Assembly (NCBI GenBank): GCA_035650355.1
Contig: DASRHT010000081.1
Location: forward strand, 1 to 64,000
Reading direction: 5' to 3'
Source of the DNA: DASRHT01 sp035650355
GTDB lineage: Bacteria > Chloroflexota > Ktedonobacteria > Ktedonobacterales > Ktedonobacteraceae
Length of the DNA: 64,000 nucleotides
The position numbers and the translations under genes are program-made. Below the pieces are notes generated by a model that saw only the letters and a list, made by a program, of their open reading frames with translations, made no database searches and had not been told where the DNA came from. Every line of letters starts with the position of its first letter. Position 1 is the first letter of the stretch. Of the stretch, positions 16,832 to 25,432 are shown in pieces.

Positions 16832-17308
16832 ATGGGACTGACAGTTTGTCCCACCGCTGTCGTCGCGGCCCCAGTCGAGGTGGTCTGGGAGAATCTCGTC
16901 CAATGGGAACGCTATGCCGAGTGGGCCGATGTTCAGGCAGAACGTGTTGAGCCAGCAGGTCCTGCCGCGGTGGGCCAGACCATCACCTTCGCCGGAAAAG
17001 CCTTTGGCCGCACCTTGCACTTCATCTTCAAGGTCGAAGAGGTCAATCCCGAAAAACACCAGCTCGGCCTGCATGTTTTTTTCCCATTGGGACTGCAAGA
17101 GAAACCATATATCGTCTGCTCGCCCATCGATGCGACTACCTGCCGCGTCCAATATGGATGAGACTTCATCTTCCCACCAGGCTGGTGGGGTTGGTTCCTC
17201 GAAACATTTGGCGCGAAAACAATTGCTGCCAGCGTGGATGATTCCTTGCAACGCCTCAAGCGTGCCTCTGAAAGACAGTATCAGCAAGCGCAGACGGAAG
17301 GGAAATAG
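16832..17308 (+). pseudogene. SRPBCC-family protein interrupted by one in-frame UGA
   Basis: ATG 16832 has GAGAGGAG upstream and opens a START/polyketide-cyclase-like (SRPBCC) protein (VVAAPVEVVWENLVQWERYAEW). It stops at TGA 17159-17161 after 109 residues. The same frame continues for 48 codons to TAG 17306-17308 with sequence typical of the family's C-terminus: FPPGWWGWF and then a long amphipathic helix (DDSLQRLKRASERQ). One point change (for example TGG, TGC or CGA to TGA) explains it. It may be a recent nonsense mutation, a sequencing error, or a recoded UGA. No selenocysteine context is evident. SRPBCC proteins bind hydrophobic ligands. Confidence 0.75.
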
Positions 17309-17338
17309 CCGCCAGGCGCGATTTTGCCATTGGCTATA

Positions 17339-18088
17339 TTAGCCTAGCGGCTTTTTCGCCATCGCTGCACCACTACGAGGGAACTGTTCGGGGCAAGGCT
17401 TTTGCTGCTGCCACACAAGCAAACGCCGGCCATCAGTCAGCCCCGGCAGTGTTACCGGCATATCGGCCTGCAACACAGCGCCAACTTGCGCCGCCGCACG
17501 CTTTCCCTGTGCCATCTCCTCTGCAAGATCGCCTTTTTTGGGCAAAATAATACAGCCACCAACACGACAATATGGAGCACAATATTCAAGGAGCGTAGGG
17601 AGCGAGGCAACAGCCCGCGCTGTCACAAGATCATAAGAGGCCCGATAGCGGCTCCGATGTGCCAGTTCCTCCGCTCGCCCCTGTATCACCTCCACATGCT
17701 CAAGCTGTAAGGTCGCGACTATATGACGCAGGAAGGTTACTTTTTTCCCCGTGGCCTCCAGCAGCGTCACCTGCCACTGTGGACGCGCAATCTTCAAGGG
17801 CAGTCCGGGAAAGCCCGCACCGGAGCCGACGTCAAGCAATCGCGTATGAGACGTATCATACCCAGCGAGCAGCGAGAGCGAATCGAGGAAGTGCTTCAAT
17901 AACACCTCCTGGGGATCGGTAATGGCTGTCAGGTTAAAGCGTGTGTTCCAATCAAGCAGTTCCTGGCGGTAACGGAGCAATTGCACTAGAAGCCGCTGTT
18001 CTCCAGCATGCTCTTGCTCTCTCTGCGGGAGCAATCCGAGTGCTCTCAGACAGGAAAGAAATACCTCTAAATCATCAGACATCCCCAT
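17339..18088 (-). CDS. rsmG: 16S rRNA (guanine-527-N7) methyltransferase RsmG
   Basis: The 249-residue protein is a clear RsmG/GidB. The N-terminal helical part has NLTAITDPQEVLLKHFLDSL, the family signature. The SAM site LLDVGSGAGFPGLPLKI follows, then VTLLEATGKKVTFL and VIQGRAEEL, and YDLVTARAVASLPTLLEY near 150. It methylates G527 in the 530 loop of 16S rRNA. It is a little longer than the usual 205-240 residues, with an extra N-terminal helix. Two starts are possible, ATG 18088 and ATG 18082; the shorter has the better spacing from GGGACGATGGGG. A long hairpin lies immediately upstream at 18102-18160. The gene is convergent with the interrupted SRPBCC gene. Confidence 0.95.
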   Translation of the reverse strand: MGMSDDLEVFLSCLRALGLLPQREQEHAGEQRLLVQLLRYRQELLDWNTRFNLTAITDPQEVLLKHFLDSLSLLAGYDTSHTRLLDVGSGAGFPGLPLKIARPQWQVTLLEATGKKVTFLRHIVATLQLEHVEVIQGRAEELAHRSRYRASYDLVTARAVASLPTLLEYCAPYCRVGGCIILPKKGDLAEEMAQGKRAAAQVGAVLQADMPVTLPGLTDGRRLLVWQQQKPCPEQFPRSGAAMAKKPLG

Positions 18089-18101
18089 CGTCCCTTTTAG
18101 A

Positions 18102-18160
18102 CAAGTCCTATTAAGTCCACTGTCCAGGACGTTTATCTAATAGTGGCTCAATAGGACTTG
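18102..18160. repeat. Long interrupted palindrome upstream of rsmG
   Basis: CAAGTCCTATT at 18102-18112 pairs exactly with AATAGGACTTG at 18150-18160. Inside it CCACT 18117-18121 pairs with AGTGG 18142-18146, with AG/CT continuing outward past one bulged base. The loop contains a further small palindrome, GTCCAGGAC. No T-run follows on either side. It could be a small repeat element, or an mRNA structure controlling rsmG. Confidence 0.6.
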
Positions 18161-18187
18161 ACCTGGATAGTCGCAAAGAGTATTCAG

Positions 18188-19057
18188 TTAGCGCCTGTGG
18201 AGCTTGCGAATGGTTCGGATCTCTTCACAATGCTCCTCCATATGTTGCGCCATCCCACCAACCAGACCGCCAACGGTAACTTTGCGCCCTTCTGGATCAC
18301 CATCGATAGTGCGCATCATGGCATACTGCTCCCAATTGTCGGGCACACACTGCAACAGCTCCACCAGATGCGCGCGGATAGCCGTTACCAGGGCAACTGA
18401 AGAGTCCACAGGGCGGCTAGCATATTTAAAAATCTCGGGCCATATCTCCTGATTATACTGATTACGGATATAAACAGAACCAGGCTGAGCCAGGGCAGAC
18501 TTAATCATCGGAGCAAATAACATCTCGCCTTCGGCCAGGTGGTGAACAATTTGGCGAATCGACCATTGCCCTGGAGACCGTGCCAGATCATAATCCGCCT
18601 CGGAGAGGCCCTCCAGGACAGCCTGGAGATCTTTTGGACCCTGTGCATACATGCGTAACACATCATCCTGTGAGCGTTGAGCACGAGCGACAAAAGCCAC
18701 AGTGTAGCCATCGGGTCCTTGAACGCTCAAGATACGGTCACCGCTTGCTGTCTCCTCAAAATGCAAGTCAGAGAGTCCACGTTCCAGCAGCGTTGCCCGG
18801 CGAGCTTCCAGATTGTCTTCAGCAAAGCGAATGGCTTCGCCTGGCTGAATGACAAACGCTGCGCCTGCAAGATGCTCTTTGACGTTCTCCACCTTCGGAC
18901 CAGCCAGCAAAATCAAATCGCCATCTAAATCACGTACATCTGCCACATCGCGATCTGGCTGATGCTCCTGCAATGCAAAACCAATGCGATTGACAAAAAA
19001 GTCGATACCTGCGTCCAGGTTGCTCACTTTTAAAGCAATTTCGGGGCGTTTTGCCAT
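18188..19057 (-). CDS. VOC (glyoxalase)-DinB fusion protein
   Basis: This 289-residue protein joins two domains. Residues 1-125 form a vicinal-oxygen-chelate domain (PEIALKVSNLDAGIDFFVNRIGFAL, then a GPDGYTVAFVAR ending). Residues about 135-289 form a DinB-like four-helix bundle (LSEADYDLARSPGQWSIRQIVHHLAEGEM), with possible metal ligands in HHLAEGE and near the end in MAQHMEEHCEEI. DinB/YfiT proteins are metal-dependent hydrolases or thiol transferases, often using bacillithiol or mycothiol. VOC proteins give resistance to or isomerise small electrophiles. A combined detoxification role is plausible but is my inference. It is leftward and 99 bp before rsmG, with the long hairpin between them. 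Confidence 0.75.
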   Translation of the reverse strand: MAKRPEIALKVSNLDAGIDFFVNRIGFALQEHQPDRDVADVRDLDGDLILLAGPKVENVKEHLAGAAFVIQPGEAIRFAEDNLEARRATLLERGLSDLHFEETASGDRILSVQGPDGYTVAFVARAQRSQDDVLRMYAQGPKDLQAVLEGLSEADYDLARSPGQWSIRQIVHHLAEGEMLFAPMIKSALAQPGSVYIRNQYNQEIWPEIFKYASRPVDSSVALVTAIRAHLVELLQCVPDNWEQYAMMRTIDGDPEGRKVTVGGLVGGMAQHMEEHCEEIRTIRKLHRR

Positions 19058-19159
19058 ACAAATATTTCCTTCCCTGGAATTATGAGCCAGATTGTTACTA
19101 TTTTCTCTTCATCAAGAGGCACGCCGATACATTATAGGGGTTTGGAAGCCCTATAGCAA

Positions 19160-19190
19160 GGAAAAACTCCCGCCGTGCATGGCGGGAGTT
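19160..19190 (-). terminator. Rho-independent terminator of the MoxR-VWA operon
   Basis: AACTCCCGCC 19165-19174 pairs with GGCGGGAGTT 19181-19190. Read leftward, the stem is followed by a run of Ts. It is only about 14 bases past the VWA stop codon. Confidence 0.9.
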
Positions 19191-19203
19191 GCAGGTATAG
19201 CCG

Positions 19204-21357
19204 TTACGATATAAATTTCCGTTTGCTGTTGAGGTAATCAACCAGCAGGTACTCGCCGAGGTTATCCCTATCAGCATAGAAGGTGCGACCGTGGTTGATC
19301 TGCGCCATCTGATTGACGAAGGCAATCATCCAATCGTCATCATAGAGCATGAAGGTGTTGATCGTGATGCCATCACGGGTACAGCGTTGCACCTCCAGCA
19401 GCGTCTGTTGCTCGGCAAAGGGGCTGGGGTAAGCAAATTGCCAGCCGCCATAACGTTCCTCGTACCAGACTGTCGGGCCGCCATCGGTAATCATGATGAT
19501 CTGCTTATTGACGCCGCGATGCCGCGATAAGAGCTGGCGAGCCAGCATCAGGCCGTGCGCCATGTTGGTTCCGCGCTCATTATCGTAGCGGCTCATCTCG
19601 ATCAGCTCTTCAGGCTTATATTCGCGCGCAATAAACGAGAAGCCGACGATATAGAGGTTATCGCGGGGGAACTGCGAGCGGATCAGGCTTTCCAGCGCCA
19701 CAGCTACCTTCTTCGCCGCTTGCTGGCAACCGTTATAGATCATGCTCAAGCTCAAATCGATCATCAGCACGGTTGATGATTGAGTGGTGAATTCGGTGCG
19801 ATAGACCTCAAAATCCTCTTTTGCCAGGCCCACGGGCGTTCCCGTGCCGCGCCGATGGAGCGCGTTCATCAGCGTTTTCTCCAGGTCGAGCAGGAAGGGA
19901 TCGCCAAATTGATATGGCTTGCTCTCATCCGTGCGTTCGCCGCCAACGCCACGATAGGGACTGACGTGCCTTCCAAAGCCATCGCGCTTCATTTTATTGA
20001 AGATATCCTGAAGAGCCTTCTGGCCGATTTTACGGATACCTTTGGCGGTTAGCTCCCAGCGATTGCCTTTTTTCTGGATATAACCGGCCTCCTCCAGCAT
20101 CTTCATCAACTCTTTGAGCTGCTCAATGGACTGGTACTCTTCGTCACCAAGCAACTCTTTCACCTTCTCGCTATCAATCGCCTCCAGATCGTCCAGGCGG
20201 CGAGCTTCCTGGAACTGGTCCTCCAGTCCCTCCATCTGCTGCAAGCGACCCATCATACGCATAGCCTCGTTGAGCGGCAGGGACTCGTTGCCGCGAAACG
20301 GGAAGCGGGTGCGCGTCTGCTCGCTTGGAGCCAGCATTTCGAGGTTCTGTGCCAGTTCCATCAGGTCAACGCGGATACGATCATCGCCCATGAGCTGTTC
20401 CATCAGCTCTTGCAGCTCTTGCCGCTGCTCCGGCGATAGGTTATCGAGGATGCCTTGCATGGCAGCCATCTGCTGCTGCATTTGCTCAATCAAGTCATCC
20501 AGGCTATTGACCCCGGGGAAATACTGACCGTGCTTTTGCATAAACGAATCGAAATCCGGCTCACGGCCCTCCTGGCGCTCGCGCAGCATTTTGTTCAGGT
20601 CGCGGATCATCTCGCGCATCCTGGCAATATCCTCGGGAGTCATATTCTGCAAGGATTGCTGCATGCCCTGGAAAAACTGCTGCATCATCTGCTGTTGCAA
20701 GCTCTCCATCAACTCTTTGAACTTCTCGCGCGCCTCGTCGTCCATGAAGTCATACTCGGAGAGGCCCTTGATCTGACCAGGAATATCCTTTGGCAAGTTA
20801 TCAAGATAGTCCTGTTTGCGTTTTGCGATACTCTCCAGCATCCTCTTCATCTGTTCGGGAGAGAGGCCGCCATCCTGTCCTGATTGGCCTTGCTGACCAC
20901 TTTGAGACTGACTGCCAGCTTGCGGCTGCTGTCCCTGTTGAGATTGCTGCCCGGACTGACCACTTTGCGGTTGATTTTCTGATGGAGCTTGCTGGGTACC
21001 TTGTTCATTCTGATTATCGAGGCGGTGTTGAATGCCTTCGCGTTCTAGCTGCTTGATCTCTTCTAGCTTCTCGCGCAGGTCATCCATCACACCGGAGGCC
21101 ATATTGTAGCGGTTAAGCTGCTCGCGACGGCTCTCGCGCATGCGCTCCATCATTTCGCGCAAGCCCATAGCGCGGCGTCCGTCCTCGCCCCTGATGCCTT
21201 CCTGCATCAACCGTTTAAGCGCCTGTTGCAGGTTGCCATTCTCCAGGTAGTCATCGGAGAGAGCTTTTAGAACGTCGTCGGCATCCAGACCCTCAAGGCG
21301 CTGCGTCCCGTCCCAGCGTGAGTACCCATAGCGATTTCTGTAAAAGCGTTCGAACAT
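19204..21357 (-). CDS. VWA-domain protein partner of a MoxR/ChlI-like ATPase
   Basis: At 717 residues this has a long helical N-terminal half rich in Arg, Glu, Gln and Met. It includes a Gln/Ser/Gly low-complexity stretch (about 130-170) and coiled-coil-like segments to about 420. The C-terminal von Willebrand A domain has a complete metal-dependent adhesion site: DLSLS near 533, Thr in RGTNMAHG and Asp in ITDGGPT. In magnesium-chelatase and MoxR systems such a VWA protein couples to a AAA+ ring to insert metals or remodel targets. No chlorophyll or cobalamin genes are nearby, so a chaperone-type role is more likely. It lies 20 bp behind the ATPase gene in one operon. Confidence 0.85.
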   Translation of the reverse strand: MFERFYRNRYGYSRWDGTQRLEGLDADDVLKALSDDYLENGNLQQALKRLMQEGIRGEDGRRAMGLREMMERMRESRREQLNRYNMASGVMDDLREKLEEIKQLEREGIQHRLDNQNEQGTQQAPSENQPQSGQSGQQSQQGQQPQAGSQSQSGQQGQSGQDGGLSPEQMKRMLESIAKRKQDYLDNLPKDIPGQIKGLSEYDFMDDEAREKFKELMESLQQQMMQQFFQGMQQSLQNMTPEDIARMREMIRDLNKMLRERQEGREPDFDSFMQKHGQYFPGVNSLDDLIEQMQQQMAAMQGILDNLSPEQRQELQELMEQLMGDDRIRVDLMELAQNLEMLAPSEQTRTRFPFRGNESLPLNEAMRMMGRLQQMEGLEDQFQEARRLDDLEAIDSEKVKELLGDEEYQSIEQLKELMKMLEEAGYIQKKGNRWELTAKGIRKIGQKALQDIFNKMKRDGFGRHVSPYRGVGGERTDESKPYQFGDPFLLDLEKTLMNALHRRGTGTPVGLAKEDFEVYRTEFTTQSSTVLMIDLSLSMIYNGCQQAAKKVAVALESLIRSQFPRDNLYIVGFSFIAREYKPEELIEMSRYDNERGTNMAHGLMLARQLLSRHRGVNKQIIMITDGGPTVWYEERYGGWQFAYPSPFAEQQTLLEVQRCTRDGITINTFMLYDDDWMIAFVNQMAQINHGRTFYADRDNLGEYLLVDYLNSKRKFIS

Positions 21358-21377
21358 AGCGCGTGATCCTTTTAGTG

Positions 21378-22781
21378 TTAGCGCCGATAGTGTACCTTCC
21401 CTCTGACATCATCTTTATTCAGACGCCGATTCAGGTGCAACCCTTCGAGAATGAACTCGATGGCGGAAGCGATACTGGCCGGGCTACCACGCCCATTCAC
21501 CTTATCAATAGCCTTACTCAAACCGCCGACTTTAGAAAGCTGGTTGACGTAGTCCATCGAGGGCATATCGTCGCCCACCTGGACGTTCAATCCCCGTTCA
21601 AAGCCTGCCAGGAGCTGGTCAAATTCGCGTGGGTCAAAGTAATTGCTAAAGACGCTAAGAATCGCGGCATTGATCAGCTTTTGTACGACACGATCTTCTT
21701 TTATATCACCAACAGCATCCAGTTCGATCTTGCCGCAGGTTGAGGCCATAATGGCCGATAGATCACTAATACGTGGCGCAATAGAGCGTTCTTTCAACCG
21801 CAGAGCGCGCCGGCTGGCATTACTGAGCACGTTCTCGTAGTTTGAAACGGAGACACGGACGCTGACGCCTGAACGCTGACTAATGTCGTTGCTGCGGCGC
21901 GCCAGATGAGTAACCTCCGCAATGATCTCCTTCATGAAACCAGGGAAGATGACCTCCATGCCCTCAGTGATGAAGTGATTGCTCTCGGACTCCATGATTT
22001 GAATTTCATGTTCGAGAGAATGCGGGTAGTGGGTACGAATTTCTGAGCCAACGCGGTCCTTCAGTGGGGTAATGATGCGTCCACGGTTAGTATAATCCTC
22101 CGGGTTGGCGCTGGCAACCACATAGACGTCGAGTGGAAGACGGATCTTATAGCCGCGAATCTGCACATCGCGCTCTTCCATAATGTTGAGCAAGCCTACT
22201 TGAATACGTTCTGCCAGATCGGGCAGTTCATTGATGCAGAAAATACCACGATTGGTGCGCGGGATCATGCCATAGTGAATGGTCAGTTCGTCCGAGAGGT
22301 ATCGGCCTTCGGCGACGCGAACGGGATCTACCTCACCGACAAGATCGGAAATGGTGATATCTGGCGTTGCTAACTTCTCGCCATAGCGCCGGTCACGCGG
22401 AAGCCAAGCGATCTCCACCTGGTCGCCCTGTATTTCTACCTTATCGCGGCACGCCTTGCAGATCGGCTCAAAGGGATTGTCGTTAATCTCGCAACCAGCA
22501 ATGATCGGCACAACCTCATCTAGCAAGTTGACGAGACTGCGTGCCATGCGTGTTTTGGCCTGACCACGCTCGCCAAGAAAGATGATGTCCTGACCGGAGA
22601 GGATGGCATTCTCAACTTGAGGAATAACAGTTTCCTCGTAGCCAACCACTCCCGGAAACAAGTCTTCTCCATTACGAATCTTCAGGATGAGATTTTTCCG
22701 CATCTCTTCCTTCACAGGAAGAACCCTATAGCCACTTTCACGCAACTCACCAATAGTGCGCGGTCGAGTAGTTGTGGTCAT
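21378..22781 (-). CDS. MoxR/ChlI-like AAA+ ATPase
   Basis: This 467-residue ATPase resembles the magnesium-chelatase ChlI/MoxR clade. Walker A is GERGQAKTRMA near 67-77. A cysteine pair in CEINDNPFEPICKAC may bind a metal. Walker B and the pre-sensor follow in FCINELPDLAERIQVGLLNIMEERDVQIRGY, sensor 1 in YVVASANPEDYTNRGRIITPL, and an arginine finger region in KDRVGSEIRTHYPHS. The C-terminal lid is helical. It is first in a two-gene operon with the VWA protein, the classical pairing for this clade. The target protein or metal cannot be deduced from the neighbourhood. Confidence 0.88.
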   Translation of the reverse strand: MTTTTRPRTIGELRESGYRVLPVKEEMRKNLILKIRNGEDLFPGVVGYEETVIPQVENAILSGQDIIFLGERGQAKTRMARSLVNLLDEVVPIIAGCEINDNPFEPICKACRDKVEIQGDQVEIAWLPRDRRYGEKLATPDITISDLVGEVDPVRVAEGRYLSDELTIHYGMIPRTNRGIFCINELPDLAERIQVGLLNIMEERDVQIRGYKIRLPLDVYVVASANPEDYTNRGRIITPLKDRVGSEIRTHYPHSLEHEIQIMESESNHFITEGMEVIFPGFMKEIIAEVTHLARRSNDISQRSGVSVRVSVSNYENVLSNASRRALRLKERSIAPRISDLSAIMASTCGKIELDAVGDIKEDRVVQKLINAAILSVFSNYFDPREFDQLLAGFERGLNVQVGDDMPSMDYVNQLSKVGGLSKAIDKVNGRGSPASIASAIEFILEGLHLNRRLNKDDVRGKVHYRR

Positions 22782-22987
22782 TCAGTTTTATGCTACCTTT
22801 CTTGGGGATTGGCTCGTGTGATGCATGTCTGGGACTGAGGGCTAATTGACCGACCCTGCATGATCCTACGGTACCAAAAACAGGTGGAACCATACTTGAT
22901 TCTACAGCCTGACGCGAGAAAACGCAAGGGTATTCAACGAAAATGGTTTAATCTCATCAACATGGATGCGAACTTAGGAGAAGAGAA

Positions 22988-23147
22988 CTAAAAATTTTCT
23001 CAAGAAATCGCTCATAATCCTCAAAATAAACTCAATAATACAGCCCAAATGCTAAAATTTCTCCTTGTAAAAAGGGGTGATTTCCTCAAAATAAGCTCAA
23101 TAATAGCAGAAAAGCACTAAAAATATCCTCAAAAATCCGATCAAAAA
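22988..23147. repeat. Degenerate ~64-bp direct repeats containing a 21-bp motif
   Basis: A 21-base motif of the form YCTCAARAAWNNNCTCAATAAT occurs at 22998-23018 and, directly adjoining, at 23019-23039. It recurs at 23084-23104 (one mismatch to the second) and more loosely at 23127-23147. Each is preceded by a CTAAAA(A)T stretch, giving units of about 64 bases starting near 22988, 23051 and 23114. The array ends just before the permease promoter. Confidence 0.6.
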
Positions 23148-23150
23148 AAT

Positions 23151-23180
23151 TTTACTTGTGCAAGTTTACTGTGCTACACT
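23151..23180 (+). promoter_or_regulatory. Permease promoter with internal inverted repeat
   Basis: TTTACT 23151-23156 and TACACT 23175-23180 are 18 bases apart, and TG at 23172-23173 gives an extended -10. The interrupted palindrome ACTTGTGCAAGT (23154-23165) overlaps the -35 and spacer, a typical place for a dimeric repressor. Confidence 0.5.
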
Positions 23181-23363
23181 ATGTACCAAACATAGCTCCG
23201 ATTACGTGCTAAATAAAGCGGCATCAGTCGCGAGAAAGGCAAGTAATGTTCAGGCAAAGGGGAAATAACTACTATCCTACCCTTTTATCTAGCAACAGAG
23301 CTATATACCCCGATCATATACTTTTAGGAGGTTGTTTTCCTTTATAAGGGATAACACACAAGT

Positions 23364-25394
23364 ATGGCAAAGGAATCTGCGACGCAAAACTCATCATATG
23401 CGGCTCATGAAGATGAGCACGTAAGCAAGAGTAGTATGCTAGGCCCAATTCTCTGCTGGGCGGTCGTTTTTGCAGACATCGGCACCTCTGTCTACTACAC
23501 ACCTGGCATTCTCTATCAAACAGTTCAAGGACTCGCCGGTTTTTTTGTGTTCCTGACGATGTCTGTTTTTGTGTTGCTCACGTTAAAATATGCTGAGGTC
23601 ACCCACCGCTTCCCCCAGGGTGGTGGCGTCGTAACGGTTGCCGCACAGGCGATTGGTTCCTGGTGGGGAGCCCTGGGAGGCATGTTTATCCTGGTTGATT
23701 ATTTCCTTACAGCGGCTATCAGTTGCCTATCAGGTATTTTTTATTTAAGCGTGGTCGCGCCAGCTATTGGCCCATATGCCTTATGGATTACCATTGGCGT
23801 CCTGATCCTGTTAGGCATTTTGAACTGGATCGGCATCAGTGAAAGCGCACGCGTCAGCCTGGTCGGAGCCGTCATTGCCTTTGTCAGCGATCTTGCGATT
23901 CTTTTCACCATATTCTCTCATATATCTTTTGCTGAGTTTTTATCCTTATTCCCCAAAATGTTCGCCAGCCACTCGCTCACGGGCTACTCTTTGCTGGCAG
24001 GGTTCGCAGGCTCCTTCCTTGCATTTTCGGGACTGGAAAGCATTTCGCAGCTCTCACCCGTGATGAGGCAACCCCACAAGAAGGTTGCGGGTCAGGCACT
24101 TTTGCTGGTGGTGCTGACCATCGGCATTACCAGCCCGTTATTAACCATGCTTTCGACTATTCTGCTCCCTGAGGTGGCGAAGAATGCCGACACATCGACA
24201 CAAATTATCTCTCTGCTAGCAGGCCATTGGGGCAACATCGTCTTACAGACGGAGGTTGCGATCAGCGCCAGTGCGCTGCTTGTGTTTGCCAGTAATACAG
24301 CTATTATTGGAGCTTACCACGTATTCATGGCGCTTTCGCGCATGGAGTTTCTGCCAGATTTTATTCTTAGGCGCAACAAATTGCGTGGCACACCTCATTA
24401 CTCTATCCTGCTTGCTACAGTCATCCCAATTGCGGTCTTGATCGCTGTAGCGGGCAATATCAATCTCCTGGGAGATATGTACGCGTTTGGTCTCCTGGGG
24501 GCCTTTACGCTCACTTGCCTGGGCCTGGATATTGTGCGCTATCGTGACTGGAGAAAGGCCAATCTTGTTTCCAGAATCAGGTCATATGGACGACGCAATG
24601 GGAGAACCCATGCCGGCGAGAGCGAAGAGGTGCTTGCTTCTTTAACGCATGGTCACTTGAATGGTCAGGCTTCTGGCCCGATAGAGGCCAGAGGGCAGAT
24701 AATCCACAAAGAAGAGGTGGAGCCGAAAAGCCTCTGGTTCAAAATTGATTTTTTCCTCGGTGTGCTTACCACATTCCTGGTTGGCCTTGCCTGGTCAACA
24801 AATCTGGTCACCAAACCGCTGGCAACCGCATTTGGCGGTTCCGTCGCGCTGCTGGGGATGGGCGTTGCCTATGTAAACTATGCCCGCTACAGACAAAAAG
24901 GGCGCATCCCTGTTCCTATGGCCGTAACGCGCATCGAAGAACGCCTCCCTGGTTCTGTCCTGGCTGTGCTGATGCAGGACAATCCCTACAATGATGCCGT
25001 TATCCGAGGTGCAGTCAACAGCGCAGAAGAGAATGGGCCGGTGATATTCCTGTATCTTACTAAATACCAGCCGCGCGAAACCGCTCCACGCATGATGGAA
25101 ATCGTTGATCCGTATCTAGAGGATCAACAAGCTAAAGCGGACTTTAGTAAAGCAGAAGGTCTGGCGCTCAAAGCCCACATCCCCACGCGCAAATATGTCT
25201 ATCTGCACCAGGAGCCGGATATTGTCTCCCAGGTCTGGCAATTTGTCCGCCCTCATGATATAGTTGTGGCAGCAGAAGATAGCGAACGTTTCAAAGATAT
25301 CAACCCGGATCGTATTCGCTACGAAATCACACCAAAAGGCAAGGTCGCTCACCTGCTCAAAGAGTGGAAGAATCCAGAGCCATTAGTGTCTTAA
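23364..25394 (+). CDS. APC-superfamily permease with cytoplasmic C-terminal domain
   Basis: The 676-residue protein has 12 predicted transmembrane helices up to about residue 510. The first is the family-typical FADIGTSVYYTPGILYQ, and the substrate loop is RFPQGGGVVTVAAQAIG. About 160 cytoplasmic residues follow, with a UspA-like alternation of strands and helices (PGSVLAVLMQDNPYNDAVIRG to VVAAEDSERFKDI). That layout is close to KimA-type potassium importers and to amino-acid permeases with a regulatory tail. Substrate could be K+ or an amino acid; the sequence alone does not decide. It is the only gene in its transcription unit with the repeat array and a long leader, which suggests tight regulation. 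Confidence 0.8.
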   Translation: MAKESATQNSSYAAHEDEHVSKSSMLGPILCWAVVFADIGTSVYYTPGILYQTVQGLAGFFVFLTMSVFVLLTLKYAEVTHRFPQGGGVVTVAAQAIGSWWGALGGMFILVDYFLTAAISCLSGIFYLSVVAPAIGPYALWITIGVLILLGILNWIGISESARVSLVGAVIAFVSDLAILFTIFSHISFAEFLSLFPKMFASHSLTGYSLLAGFAGSFLAFSGLESISQLSPVMRQPHKKVAGQALLLVVLTIGITSPLLTMLSTILLPEVAKNADTSTQIISLLAGHWGNIVLQTEVAISASALLVFASNTAIIGAYHVFMALSRMEFLPDFILRRNKLRGTPHYSILLATVIPIAVLIAVAGNINLLGDMYAFGLLGAFTLTCLGLDIVRYRDWRKANLVSRIRSYGRRNGRTHAGESEEVLASLTHGHLNGQASGPIEARGQIIHKEEVEPKSLWFKIDFFLGVLTTFLVGLAWSTNLVTKPLATAFGGSVALLGMGVAYVNYARYRQKGRIPVPMAVTRIEERLPGSVLAVLMQDNPYNDAVIRGAVNSAEENGPVIFLYLTKYQPRETAPRMMEIVDPYLEDQQAKADFSKAEGLALKAHIPTRKYVYLHQEPDIVSQVWQFVRPHDIVVAAEDSERFKDINPDRIRYEITPKGKVAHLLKEWKNPEPLVS

Positions 25395-25432
25395 ACCTCT
25401 GGTCGCTTACAAAGCGCAAGGCTATAATATAC

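Larger units (their letters stand above)
22782..23363. other. 582-bp AT-rich intergenic region with repeat array
   Basis: The region lies between the divergent MoxR-like ATPase and APC permease genes. It holds a degenerate ~64-bp direct-repeat array (22988-23147), a probable permease promoter (23151-23180) and a 5' leader of about 180 bases. A small stem in the leader pairs GCGGC with GTCGC (around 23217-23231). I could not match the leader to a known riboswitch. Confidence 0.6.

Noticed and set aside
17159..17161. Selenocysteine reading of the UGA in the SRPBCC gene
   Set aside because: SRPBCC proteins have no redox site here and no SECIS-like stem follows. A nonsense change or sequence error is simpler.
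23181..23363. c-di-AMP (ydaO-type) riboswitch in the permease leader
   Set aside because: The KimA-like permease made this plausible, but I could not place the conserved stems and GA-rich junctions of that class. Only a small GCGGC stem is clear. A covariance-model search would decide.
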